Assembly (NCBI GenBank): GCA_963575745.1
Contig: CAUYUJ010018065.1
Span: forward strand, 32,501 to 96,500
Direction of reading: 5' to 3'
DNA length: 64,000 bases
Source of the DNA: Prorocentrum cordatum
Lineage: Eukaryota; Sar; Dinophyceae; Prorocentrales; Prorocentraceae
Shown here piece after piece: positions 49,250 through 60,069 of this stretch; position 1 is the first letter of the stretch, and each line of letters begins with the position of its first letter. The notes beneath the pieces were generated by a model, which had not been told where the DNA came from, ran no database searches, and worked only from the letters and a program-made list of their open reading frames with translations. The position numbers and the translations under genes are program-made.

Positions 49250-49735
49250 CTCCTCTCATCACCACCATCTGCATAAGCAGCAGCATCATCACCACCATTA
49301 CCATTGGCAGCATCTTTATCAACAACAGCATCAGCATCAGCATCAGCATCAGTATCATCAGCAGCATCATCATCATCATCAACAGCGTCAACAGCATCAT
49401 CAGCAGCAGCATCAGCATCCTCCTCCCAAGCAGCATCAGCATCGTCATCGTCATCATCAGCATCATTATCATCGTCTTCATCATCATCGCCCTCGACATC
49501 ATCTGCAGCATCATCAGCAGCATCGACAGCAGCATCATCATGAGCAGCATCATCAGCGTCAGCATCTGCTTCTCCATCATCAGCACGAGAGGCAGCATCA
49601 GCATCATCATCCTCATCATCATCATCATATCAGCATCATCAGCATCAACAGCAACATCATCATCAGCATCATCCTCATCGCAATCGTCATCCTCACCATC
49701 AGCATGACCATCATCATCTCCATCGTTTGGCCATT
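49250..49735. repeat. (ATC)n/(AGC)n array
   Basis: Long ATC/CATCAG array with the same word set as 31620-32035. Confidence 0.95.
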
Positions 49736-49774
49736 AGTAGCCGTATAGTTGTTCTCGCATTCCCAGATTTTCCC

Positions 49775-49980
49775 AAACAGTGCTTGCACTTATGGGCTCT
49801 GCCTTCTGCTCTGAGGAACTGGGCCGGTTGGCAGGTCTGGCGGCTCCGTGCCAGCCGTCGCCGCCCCGTCGCCGCCTCGTCGCCGCCCGTCGTCTGGGCC
49901 GGTTGGCCGGTTTGGCGGCTCCATGCCGGCCGTCACCGCTTGGTCGCCGCCCGTCGCCGCCGTTGGATCGCAACACATAC
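49775..49980 (+). repeat. composite-satellite block E (copy 2)
   Basis: GTGCTTGCACTTATGGGCTC, TGAGGAACTGGGCCGGTTGG and two GGCGGCTCC..GCCGTC sub-blocks, matching 37440-37605. Confidence 0.75.
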
Positions 49981-50034
49981 ATTGTACGAAAAAGCAGTTG
50001 CTTGCGGCGCGCTTCTTTGATCGCAAAATAGATT

Positions 50035-50840
50035 TCACCGCATATATTGTACAACATTGATTGCACCACCTAGACTGCACAACATGTATTGCACAACAAC
50101 GTATTGTACAACAACGCGGATTGCACACCATCGAATCAAAACATAGATTCTCCTTTCTAAATAAAGAATAGGATATACCCCCCCCCTGCGTTATCGGTTC
50201 ATCTTCCGGGTATGTAAATCACATACGATTATGACCACATGTCCATCCTAAATATGAATTTACACTATCCCCGGGGGGCCGGTATCCCCCCCTGAGGATC
50301 TTTTTGTAAAAAAAAATGCGGTGACATTGTTTGTTCCAACATAACACTTTTTCGCGAATCCCTTGCAAACAAATTGACGAAGTGCACACGCGCGCGTCGT
50401 CGCGCGCGCGCATGCCGAAATCCTTCAAAAACTCTCGGTGCCGGAAGGATTTCGCAATCGAGTTTCCAAAAAGCATACAAAAAAACAGGGTTTCGCAACA
50501 TTGATTTGCTAAAAAAACTTCCGCGCGAGCTCGTGCGAAATCTTAAGAAAACCATAGGTTTTTTTTCAAGATTTACACGAAATGCTACCGAACGGGCTTC
50601 GCGCGCGCATGTCGAAATCTGTCGAACGCCCTTGCGCGTGTGCCGTCGCGAGAATCCTCTGCAAAAAATGGGACGAAGTGCAGACGCGCGCGTCGTCGCG
50701 CGCGCATGCCGAAAACCTTCAAAACCCATAGGTTTCAGAAGGATTTCAAAATCGTGTCTCCAAGAAACCTACAAAAACACAAGGTTTCGCAACACGGATT
50801 TTCAACAAAAACGTGCGCGCGCGCTCGTGTGTCGTCGTCG
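50035..50840 (+). repeat. composite satellite: 14-bp array, conserved block, 290-bp units
   Basis: ATTGCACAACA units (50035-50150), then a CATACGATTATGACC..TATGAATTTA block, then two CGAAGTGCANACGCGCGCGT units starting near 50378 and 50670 with CGCGCGCATGCCGAAA and GGTTTCGCAACA landmarks. Confidence 0.8.
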
Positions 50841-50844
50841 TCGT

Positions 50845-51475
50845 CGTCCTCCCTCTTCCCTCGTCGTCGTCGTCGTCGTCGTTGTCGCCGTCGTCGTCTT
50901 CTGTCTTTCCTCGTCGTCGTCGTCGTCGTCGTCTTGGCGTCGTCGTCGCTTCCGTCGTCATTGTCGCCGTGGTCGTCTTTCCTCCCTCGTCGTCTTCGTC
51001 GGCGTTTCGTCATTGTCCCTCCTATTTCGTCGCCGTCGTCGTCGTCGTCGTCGTCTTCACTCCTCCCTCGTCGTTATCCTCCTCCTTCGTCGTCGTCCGT
51101 CGACGGCGTCTCGTCGTCGTCCCTTCTATTTCGTCGCCGTCGTCGTCGTCTTCGGCGTCGTTGTCGTCGTCGTCGTCGTCTTCCCTCCTCCCTCGTCGTT
51201 GTCGTCGTCGGCGTCGCCGTCCTTCCTCCTTCTTCGTCGTTCGCGTCGTCGCCGTCTTCCCTCCTCCATCGTCGTTGTCGTCGTTGTCGCCGTCGTCGTC
51301 CTCCCTCCTCCCTCGTCGTCGTCTTCGTTGGCGACGTCGTCGTCGTCGTCGTCGTCGTCGTCGGCGTCGGCGTCGGCGTCGTCTTCGTCGACGTCGACGT
51401 CGGCGGTGTCGTCGTAGTCGGTGTCGGCGGCGCCGTCGTCGCCGTTGTCGCTGTCGTCGTCGGCGTCGGTGTCGT
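50845..51475. repeat. (GTC)n/(TCG)n array
   Basis: CGTCGTCGTC-rich with periodic TTCCCTCCTCCCTCG interruptions about every 60-75 bases. Confidence 0.95.
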
Positions 51476-51479
51476 GGCC

Positions 51480-51700
51480 AAAAGCCATGTGGTACCTACA
51501 GTCACGGTCTTGTCTTAAGAAGTTTTGCGACCAAGTTGCGGGCGGGTGGGTGGGATGTTTGCGCGAGCAGTGGAGGTGGTCAGGCGCGGTGCAGGGTAGT
51601 TAATTGCACCGCATAGATTGCACCGCATAGATTGCACCACATACATTGCACCACATAGATTGCTCTACACGGATTGCAGCACAAGGATTGTACGAGTTGT
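51480..51700 (+). repeat. composite satellite remnant with 14-bp array
   Basis: CCAAGTTGCGGGCGGGTGGG corresponds to the pre-array block at 41570 and 54290. ATTGCACCGCATAG units follow (51606-51680). Confidence 0.75.
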
Positions 51701-51774
51701 TTGTTCGCGCTTGCGGCGCGGTTTTGAACCGTTCACAACATAAATTGTATTACACGTACATTCCCAAATCCCAC

Positions 51775-52680
51775 AAAAGCCCAATGGAGTCAATGATGTT
51801 CGCCTTCTCGGGCTCCCCTGAAGGGCCTCTCAAAACATTATTGGATGCGTTCTGGGGCCTCTTTGGGCTTCTTGGGTCATCTTTGGTGGCTCTTGGCCCG
51901 TCTTACGCTTTCGGGGGGCGTCTTGATGGCCTCTCTGGGCCGTCTCAATGCACTCTTGGAGCGATTCAGGGCCGCCTCAGGGCTCTCTTGGGAACCTCTT
52001 GGGCGATGGTGGGGTCCTCTTGGGCCGATGCGGGGCCCTCTTGGGAGCCTCGCGGGCCGTCCTGAAGCTATCTTGGAGGCCTCGTTGGCCGGCTTGGGCG
52101 ATCACAGGCCTAAGGAGGCGAGAATTTCAAAATCCCCCAACAATCCGATGACAATCGTTGATGTTTGCCCCTCTCGGGCTCTCTCGCACGGCCTCTCAAA
52201 GCACTCTTGGATGTCTCCTGGGGCCTCTTGGGGCTTCTTCGCTCTTGGCTCGTCGTACGCCTTTGGAGGCCGTTTTGTGGGCCTCTCAGGGTCGTCTGAG
52301 TGCACTCTTGGAGCGCGTTAGGGCTTCCATGGGGCCCTCATGGGAGCCTCGCGGGCCGTCTTGCAGCTATCTTGGAGGCATGTTGGGTCGTCTAGGGCGA
52401 TCGGAGACCCAAAACAGGCGAGAATTTGAGAATCAGACAACAAGCCAATGGAAATGAACGATGTTCGCCTCCTCACGCTCTTCTGAAGAGCCTCTTAGAG
52501 CCCTCTCGGGCCGTCTTGGGAGCCGATTGGGCTGTCTTGAGGCCGTCTTGAGAGCCTCGTGAGCCGTTTTGGGCCATCCTGAGCTGTGTTGGTGTCGTCT
52601 TGGCTGTCTTGAAAGCCGTCTTGGAGGCCATCTTGGCCGTCTGGAGGCCGAAAAGAGCGCCACGGAGGGACGTCAGGGGG
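51775..52680 (+). repeat. LG minisatellite with regular linkers
   Basis: Forward CTCTTGGGG units. Linkers with GCGAGAATTT, AATGGAAATGAACGATGTTC or similar and CCTCTCGGGCTC occur near 51775, 52113 and 52420, so a higher-order unit of about 310-340 bases exists. Confidence 0.85.
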
Positions 52681-52884
52681 TGGGCGGTCTACGCGTGCGC
52701 GTGCGAACTGCGGAGGGGGTCGGCCCTAGAAAACATCAAAAAGCACTTCCAGAGGGACCACAGGAACATTCTAACACGCCCATTCCGTGCAGGCATGGTG
52801 GCGGATATTGCATACCAATCTGCCGTTGAAAGGAAGTATTTTCGGAGTCCCAGATTCCAAAATATGTTAAGCGCCTTCTACTAA
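52677..52884 (+). CDS. candidate 3' terminal exon, unknown protein
   Basis: A GACGTCAG acceptor ends the LG array; the frame then gives about 68 residues to TAA 52882-52884. The peptide is well mixed: WAVYACACELRRG, IKKHFQRDHRNILTRPFRAG, then VADIAYQSAVERKYFRSPRF and a hydrophobic end. AT content is higher than in the array. No family recognised, but composition, acceptor and stop fit a C-terminal exon. Confidence 0.48.
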
Positions 52885-53005
52885 AATGACCGAGTGGCTT
52901 CACATGTTTCCGTCCTCTTTAGGGGGTGGGCGGACACCAAATCTATATTCAACGTTTTCCTACGTCATGATTCTACCTACGTCTTCCGACCGATGGGTAA
53001 CTAGG

Positions 53006-53880
53006 GAGTGCACAACATAGATTGCACTACAACGATTGCACCGCATAGACTGCACAACATAGATTGTCCAACATAGATTGCACCACAGCGGTTCTTTCTA
53101 AAAAAGAGAATAGACTCGATCCCCCTCCCATTGAGATTGTCCGTTCCCTCGTTCGTGTTGCAATTGACATACGGTTCTGCCCCATCGTCCATTCTAAGTG
53201 TGAATTCATGCCGTCCCAGCCCAACCGGCACCCCCCCCCGCCATCCTCTGCAAAAATCCGAATGCGCGCGCACTCGCTTATCAAAATTCGTAAGTGTTCA
53301 AAAACCATTGAACATGGGACGAAGTGCACGCGCGCGTCCTCGCGCGCATGCCGAAATCCTTTAAAAACATTCGGTTTCGTAAGGATTTCAAAAAGCCGAG
53401 TGTCCAAAAACCATATCAAAAGCACAGGTTTTCGCAACACGGATGATCCAAAAAAGCTTGTGCGCGCTCTGGCGAATTCTGAAGAAAACCATTGGTTGTT
53501 CAACATGTTCACGAAATGCTACCAAACGGGCTTCGCGCGCACGCGCATCTCGAAATCGTTCGAGCGCCCTTGCGCGCATGCCGTCGCGAGAATCTTTTTT
53601 GCAAAAAAAAGAAACGAAGTGCACGCGCGCGTGTCGTCGCGCGCGCATGCCGAAATGCGTCAAATCTTTGCGGTTTCGTAACGATTTCAAAACCGAGTGT
53701 CCAAGAAACATGCAGATACACATGGCTTCGCAACATCAGTTTTCAAAAAAAACGCATGCGTTCGCGCTCTTGTGACTTCTTAAGAAAACCATAGGTTTTC
53801 TCCAGATGCGCATGGAATTCTGCCAAGCGGGCCCTTGGCGCCGCATGCCGAAATCATTCGCACGCCCTTGCGCGCGTGCT
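53006..53880 (+). repeat. composite satellite: 14-bp array, conserved block, 290-bp units
   Basis: ATTGCACCNCATAG units (53010-53090), ACATACGGTTCTGCCCCATC block, then units at about 53321 and 53616 (spacing 295) with CGAAGTGCACGCGCGCG, and a partial third. Confidence 0.85.
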
Positions 53881-53947
53881 GGGGGGGGTACGATCCGTGT
53901 CAAATAAAACCATGCGGGCCACCTCTCGCGCGTCGGCCACGCGCGCA

Positions 53948-54330
53948 TGCCTTCATCACCGACGCGAGGACGCCGTCATCCTCGCCGGCGCGATCAGCAT
54001 CTGCGCCGTCATTGCCCGTGCTGCCGTCGCTGTCAGCATCGTCACCAGCATCGCTACTATCATCACCGTGTCTACAGTTTGTCGACACTGCCTTGATACC
54101 GCGCCCTCCCAAGTCGCCGACTCGCACTGAAGTGCCAGTTTGGATGTGCCCAGCGGTCAGCGCCACCGCGGCTGCGTCGGTCGCGCCAGAGTGGCTGGCC
54201 GCTGCGCGCACGTGCATGCGCGGGCTGCCGCAGCCGCAGAGATGTACCAGCCAGCGCCAAGCATGCCTCGCAATCGCCGCCGCATGGGGTTTGCAAACCA
54301 GGCTGCGGGTGGGTGGGTGGAATGCTTGTT
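53948..54330 (+). repeat. composite-satellite core (copy 2), hydrophobic coding potential
   Basis: Matches 41244-41600: TCATCACCGACGCGAGGAC, GCCGACTCGCACTGAAGTGC, GCGTCGGTCGCGCCAGA and TTTGCAAACCAGGCTGCGGG. In one frame it encodes a hydrophobic stretch (ILAGAISICAVIARAAVAVS). Confidence 0.8.
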
Positions 54331-54369
54331 TGCGCGAGCAGTGTAGTGGACAACTTCAAGTTGAGCGCT

Positions 54370-54850
54370 GGCGGATCGCACCGCGTAGATTGGATCACAG
54401 ACTCTGCACAACAGATGTTGCCTCATATGTTGCCTGACGTGGATTTCGGCACCTAGATTGTATGAAAGGAATCGCGTCGACGGCGTACATGCGATCTGTC
54501 ACAACATCGGTTGCACCACATAGATTGCGCAGCACAGGTTGCACCACATATATTGCACAACAGAAGATGCACGACATCCATTGTACCACCGAGATTGCGC
54601 TACATATGTTGCAGAGCATAGAGTGGGCCAAATCGGTTGCACAACACAGATCGCACACCATAGATTGCACCACTATGGTACACCGCATAGAGTGCACCAC
54701 ATGTATTGCTCTACACAAGTTGCACCACGTAGATTGGATCACACGGAGTGCACTACATCGTAGGTTGCACAACATAGATTGCACATCGGATAGTGTACCA
54801 TATATACACAGCGTACATCGCCCAACGTAGGCTGCAGCACTTAAGCCGTT
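54370..54850 (+). repeat. 14-bp ATTGCACMACATAG array, longest copy
   Basis: More than 25 diverged 14-15 base units. A 122-residue frame through it is a repeat translation. Confidence 0.9.
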
Positions 54851-54859
54851 GCACATAGA

Positions 54860-55749
54860 TAACACCACATGTGATGCTAGAAACAATCTGGGTTGGGCCC
54901 ACGGTGGCTAGCATACTATTAGTCTGTGCGCCTCTTCCTCTCGCCCCTTTTAAGTTGTAACGTTTCGTGCATCCCCGGTGGACCACCGACCGATGATGTT
55001 CGGGCGAGCTGCATCGATCGGGGAAGCGTGGTGAACATGCGTTGGAACAAAGAGGGGGCGGGCAGCCGTTAAGCCGAATACCCGAATCGGCTACAGTGTC
55101 GTTGGATCATTTATGGGCCTAAGTTCGTCTTGCATTAGCGTCCAGCGTGCGGCGGTACGATCGCCCAGGAGGACCCGCGCTACTCGTCTGCAAGTGAGCC
55201 TAACCCACTTCCAGGAAAGGCCACGGAAACCTTCAGCGGTTCGAAGGGGCTTCTTCCTTGGCCACAGGGGTCCTTCGTGAGCCACGATTGCCCACGAGGT
55301 CGCAATCACCAGGCGGGAACCAGCCTCTGTGGCGGCCCGCCCCTCTCTCTCTCTCTCTCTCTCTTCCCGTGAGTTCGCGATCACAGTGTGTTAGCAGGGG
55401 ATTATAGATTCCCGTCGGTACCGCATGCGTTGGCTTCTTGTCGTTGCCGCATTGCGCCTCAGCGTTCGCTGAGCAAGACGAGAGTCGCGGGCCCACAGTC
55501 GCGCCTGATCTTGCGCACCCCCCATCCACCCCCGCCTACTCTCCCTCCTTTCTACTCTTCCTCCCTCGTGCTCCTCCCCTCCTCACGCCCTTCCTTCCTC
55601 AATCTTCCCCCATCCTACTCAAGGACAGGTGGGAGAGGCGGTTCTAAGACCATCCTCCTCCTCCTCTTCCTCCTCCTCCTCCTGGTTCGCCTCCCCCCCT
55701 CCCCAGCACTCCCTCCCTCCCTCCCTCCCGTTCTCCACCTCCTCGCCAG
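54860..55749. other. unassigned sequence, pyrimidine-rich toward the right
   Basis: Mixed sequence to 55330, (CT)n at 55343-55363, then CTCC-rich sequence that could act as the polypyrimidine tract of the next exon. Confidence 0.35.
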
Positions 55750-55875
55750 GAAAAGGACAAGGCCGACAAGGCTGACAAGGGCGGCAAGCCCGCCAGGACG
55801 ACGCTCAACGGCGCGCGCGAGGGCCAGGAGGGGGAGGAGGAGGAGGAGGAGGAGGAGGAGGAGGAGGAGGAGTAG
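55750..55875 (+). CDS. candidate 3' terminal exon with acidic tail
   Basis: CTCGCCAG gives an acceptor at 55748-55749 after a long pyrimidine stretch. The frame reads 41 residues to TAG 55873-55875: a Lys/Asp repeat (EKDKADKADKGGKPARTTLN), GAREGQEG, then poly-Glu from a GAG tract. This looks like a charged C-terminal tail; the parent protein is not identifiable. Confidence 0.4.
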   Translation, partial: EKDKADKADKGGKPARTTLNGAREGQEGEEEEEEEEEEEEE

Positions 55876-56554
55876 GAGGTAGTAGAGGAAGCGGAGGATG
55901 AAGGAGAAGGAGGACAAGATCAAGCCCAAGTTGCATCAACGATGCTTCAACACAGTCAAGACGTTGAAATATGCACCACAGTCGGCTCAAGAGGAGCTTG
56001 GTTCTCGGGCCGTTCATTAGATCCAGGGCGGAGAGCCTCCTCGCGCCGAGGCTCGCCATGGCCAGGAAAGCCCCTTCGTTCCTTACTCAGCGTCCCCTCT
56101 GATAGAACGATGTCTGCACACCTCACAAGTCCGCGCAAGCCTTCCTTTTCACTAAAAGCAGCGCCCTTTTGGAAGGCAAACACCCAGATGGGCTTGCCAT
56201 GCAGGCGGGAGCCCCAGTGTGAAAATGAGGCATCGTTCATCTTTTCTGGCGGGTAGTACGGAATGCAAGAATGGACGATCATACAGTTCAGCGAGGTGTC
56301 CCGGCCAGACACCGTTTCGAAAAAACAACCGCATGTGCAGAGGAGGAGGAAGAAGAAGAGGAGGCAGACCTCCTCCTCTTCCTCCTCTTCCTCCTCTTTC
56401 CGGCCAGTTCCCGTCATACAAGTGCACATGTTGTTCATGAGTTTCCCAGGAAGTCTCGAGCGGCAGCGCCACCGTGACTCGACACCGTCCTCCATCCGCG
56501 CAGTCATTGTTACATATGTTCAAGCTGCTGGTCCTTCAGCGCAGAAAGTCATAC
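55876..56554. other. unassigned sequence
   Basis: Mixed sequence with a GGAG/CTCC inverted junction at 56340-56400. A 189-residue frame from ATG 56263 extends into the 88-bp repeat and is not called. Confidence 0.35.
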
Positions 56555-56800
56555 AAGCAGCCGTCCTTCGTCCCTGTAACTTGTGCAAGTGCATAAAACA
56601 AATACAGTCGCCACTCAGACAAGCTCCCAGATTTGAAAATGCATCGCCCTCCATCCTTGCAACGGTTGAAGATTGCGAGAACGAGTGTGCGCGTTGCTCA
56701 TGCAAGAGCACCGTTTTGAAAACGGTCCGTCTTCCATGCGTGTACTTGCTGGACATGTCAAGCTTCAAGATCAGAAGTTGTGAGGAAGTTTCAGGCAAAA
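56555..56800 (-). repeat. reversed relative of the 88-bp minisatellite
   Basis: TTTGAAAATGCATCGCCCTC and TTTTGAAAACGGTCCGTCTT start two units about 85 bases apart, with GCGAGAACGAGTGTGCGCG between. They resemble the reverse of 22060-22810. Confidence 0.5.
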
Positions 56801-56939
56801 CGCCCAGCCCGCCCTACCAACGCGTCTGGTGAACAGACGAGGAGAGGTAACCTGTAAGGAACAAGGATGGGGGAGCAGGAGCGCGAGGAGGAAGAAGAAA
56901 CGAAGTCCACGTGGGCCCCGAGCGGCCTGGAAAGAGCCC

Positions 56940-57349
56940 CCCCCTCTCACAAAACTACTCCGACGGAAGGACACCACACGAGAATCTCAAAAACGAATAT
57001 GAAAGCAATCTTCATCGTCATCCTTGTGAATGCCGAGGCTTTCTTCCTGTTTTCTCATCGCCCTTCTCCTGTTTCGCCCTGGCGGAAGCCTTCCAGTTGC
57101 CCCCTGTTCTGCCTAAACGTCCTCTTGGCCCCACTCCCCCATCCACATTCTCCCCCGCCTCTCTGGCAAGGGCGCGCAGGTCGATTTTCCTCTGCGCCGT
57201 CGCCGCCTCTGGCACGCGTGCGGTTTCCGACGGCCGGATCGCGAAGCCGGTGGGACAAACCCGAGGGCCAGGCCGTTAGGACAGCCCCGGGAGCCTGTGG
57301 GGCGCGGGAGCAGGCCGTTGGGACAACACCACAGGTCTCAAGCTAGTCG
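56940..57349 (-). other. helicase 3' flank, paralogue of 45523-46115
   Basis: CTACTCCGACGGAAGGAC at 56955, GCGACGGCGCAGAGGAAAAT on the minus strand near 57205 and three GGTTGTCCCA-type blocks mirror the 45.6-46.1 kb sequence. Confidence 0.65.
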
Positions 57350-57560
57350 CCGCCGCGCCCAGGCGGGAGGCAGAGGCAGCGCGAAGCCGAGCTCTGCCGC
57401 GAGCTGCTCCGCCGCAGCGCTGGGAATATCCGCTCTTTCGTCGAGCTCCCCGAGTGCCTTCCGCAGACACGCCGGCGGCCCGAGTTCCCGAAACTCCTCG
57501 CGTGGGCGGCCGGAGGATCAGCAAGTTCCGCACGCACGTGACTTGGGAGTACATGGGTCG
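57350..57560 (-). pseudogene. Pif1/RecD-like helicase C-terminal fragment (copy 2)
   Basis: Reading from 57560 down, the minus strand gives a motif VI remnant (SQVTCVRNLLILRPPTR). A one-base frame change in 57490-57507 then shifts to EFRELGPPACLRKALGELDE, which matches the tail of copy 1. Motif V and the rest of the helicase are absent, so this copy is shorter than copy 1. It retains a Glu codon where copy 1 has TAG. Confidence 0.6.
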
Positions 57561-57894
57561 AGGTGCAGCCACCGTTGTTCGCATGAGATTTCCTCCAGAT
57601 GCAGGCGCCCAGAAGTGACGACAATTCCAGGTTTGAGGACGAATCAGTGGGACGTGCTGAAAAATTACCCTGCGACGTGCCCAACCCACGCGCATCAAGT
57701 GGCAAGAGGAGTAGGCCAACATTAGCAGGAGCAACAAAAAATTGTAGACGCGGTGAATTGCTGCGCAAAGTACATGGGATGCGCATGCGTTGCACGACTC
57801 AAAGGACGACGATCGAAAGAACGAGGATTGAGGCCCAAGGCTCGAAGCAGAACGGGGACAAGAACGAGGGGCTGGAGAAGGATGGAATGGGGGG

Positions 57895-59342
57895 TAATCC
57901 GAATCTGCGTATCACCCCATTCCGTTGGGCCCCCTAGCAGCCCTCGAAGGTGGCGACAGTTTCGCGGATCGCAGCCCCCCAGCGATGGCGAGGTCGAATC
58001 TGAATTTGCGTATGACGTCACTCCGCTGGGCCCCCCAGCAGCCCTCGAAAGTGGCGACAGATTCGCAGATCGCAGCCCCCCAGGGATGGCGAGGTCTAGT
58101 CCGAATCTGCGTATGACCCCACCCCACTGGGCCCCCCAGCAGCCTTCGAAAGTGGCGACAGTTTCGCAGATCGCAGCCCCCGATGGATGGCGAGGTCAAA
58201 TCTGATGAACCTGCGTATGACGTCACTCCGCTGGGCCCCCAGCAGCCTTCGAAAGTGGCGACAGTTTGTCACTCCGCTGGGTCCCCGCAGCCCTCAAAAA
58301 TGGTGACAGTTTCGCAGATCGCAGCCCCCCAGGGACGGCGAGGTCCAATCTTGAATCTGCGTATGACCCCACTCCGCTGCCCCCCCCCCCCCAGCAGCCT
58401 TCGACAGTGGTGACAGTTTCGCAGATCGCAGCCCCCCAGGGATGGCGAGGTCGAATCTGAATCTGCGCATAACCCCAGTCCGGGGGGCCCCCCGGCAGCC
58501 CTCGAAAGTGGCGACAGTTTCGCAGATCGCAGCCCCCCAGGGATGGCGAGGTCGAGTCTGAATCTGTGTATGAAGTCACTCCGCTGGGCCCCCCAGCAGC
58601 CCTCGAAAGTGGCGACAGTTTCGCAGATCGCAGCCGAGGTCGAATCTGAATCTGAGTATGACCTTCTCCGCTGGGCACCCCAGTAGCCCTCGAAAGTGAC
58701 ATGTTCGCAGATCGCAGCCCCCCAGGGATGGCGAGGTCTAGTCCGAATCTGCGTATGTCGTGACTCCGGTGGGCCCCCCAGCAGCCCTCGAAAGTGGCGA
58801 CAGTTTCGCAGATCGCACCCCCCCAAGGATGGCGAGGTCTAATCTGAATCTGCACATGATCCGGTCCGGGGGGGGCCCCCAGCAGCCCTCGAAAGTGGTG
58901 ACAGATTTGCAGATCGCAGCCCCCCACGGGTGGCGAGATCTAACCTGGATCTGCGTATGACCCCACTCCGGTGGGCCCCCCAGTAGCCCTCGAAAGTGGC
59001 GACGGTTTCGCAGATCGCAGCCCCCCAGGGATGGCGAGGTCGAATGTGAATTTGCGTATGTCGTCACTCCGCTGGGCCCCCCAGCAGCCCTCGAAAGTGG
59101 CGACGGTTTCGCAGATCGCATTCCCCCAGGGATGGCGAGGTCTAATCTGAATCTGCGTATGACGTCACTCCGCTGGGGCCCCCAGCAGCCCTCGAAAGTG
59201 GTGACAGACTCGCAGATCGCAGCCCCCCAGCGATGGCGAGGTCGAATCTGAATTTGCGTATGACGTCACTCCGCTGGGCCCCCCAGCAGCCCTCGAAAGT
59301 GGCGACAGTTTCTCAGATCGCAGCCCCCCAGGGATGGTGAGG
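57895..59342 (+). repeat. about 100-bp tandem repeat, about 14 copies
   Basis: Units carry CTGCGTATGACGTCACTCCG, GGGCCCCCCAGCAGCCCTCG, AAAGTGGCGACAGTTTCGCA and GATCGCAGCCCCCCAGGGAT. Starts are spaced about 97-104 bases, with occasional truncated units (for example near 58265 and 58630). Confidence 0.95.
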
Positions 59343-59561
59343 TAGGAGACAAACTGGCACGCAGGAACGAGCGAGGTAGGAAGCAGGGGGGAAGAGGAAA
59401 GGAGGAGGGGGCGGGAGAGGAGAGGACTCGCGACCGCAGCTGCTCTATTCAAAACGAGAACCCAACGCAGGAGGGCTGGGAGCAACCACAACAACATCAA
59501 CAACAACAACAGAAACAAATACGGCCCCATAGGGGGGACGGAGTTCCCGCCTGAGAATTCC
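59343..59561. other. spacer, G/A-rich then (CAA)n
   Basis: Purine-rich to 59430, then an AACAACATCAACAACAAC run. Confidence 0.6.
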
Positions 59562-60006
59562 GCGCAATTCACTCATTGACGAGGTTCCCGCTCGAGACTT
59601 CTTCCATATTCAAGCTTCAGGAGCTTTGAAGGTAACGACAGCTACATCTCTGAAGAGTAACATGATATGCGGGCCCCATAAGGAGGAGGGGGTCCTGCCT
59701 GAGACGTCCTCGCAATTCGGTCACAGACGAGGTTCCCGCTCGAAACGTCCTCAAGATGAGTGCGTGTGCGTGTATGTGTGTGTGGGCGTGCGAATGGTTG
59801 TGTGAATGTGTGCATTTGTGATGATGACGGTGATAACGCTACTGATGGTGATGCTAATGATGGTGCTACTGATACTGATAGTGACGGTGATGATGAGTAT
59901 GGTCATTATGATGGTATTGATGATGGTGATGATGATGACAAATGATCATGATGGGTTGGTAAAATTGGTGTGTTGGTGGTGGTGGTGGTGGTGGTGGTGG
60001 TGGTTG

Positions 60007-60069
<63 letters not shown>

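Noticed and set aside
48036-49628. 530-residue minus frame rich in Met, Leu and Ser
   Set aside because: Translation of ATC and CTC repeats.
54462-54830. 122-residue His/Thr/Cys-rich protein
   Set aside because: Pure translation of the 14-bp ATTGCAC array.
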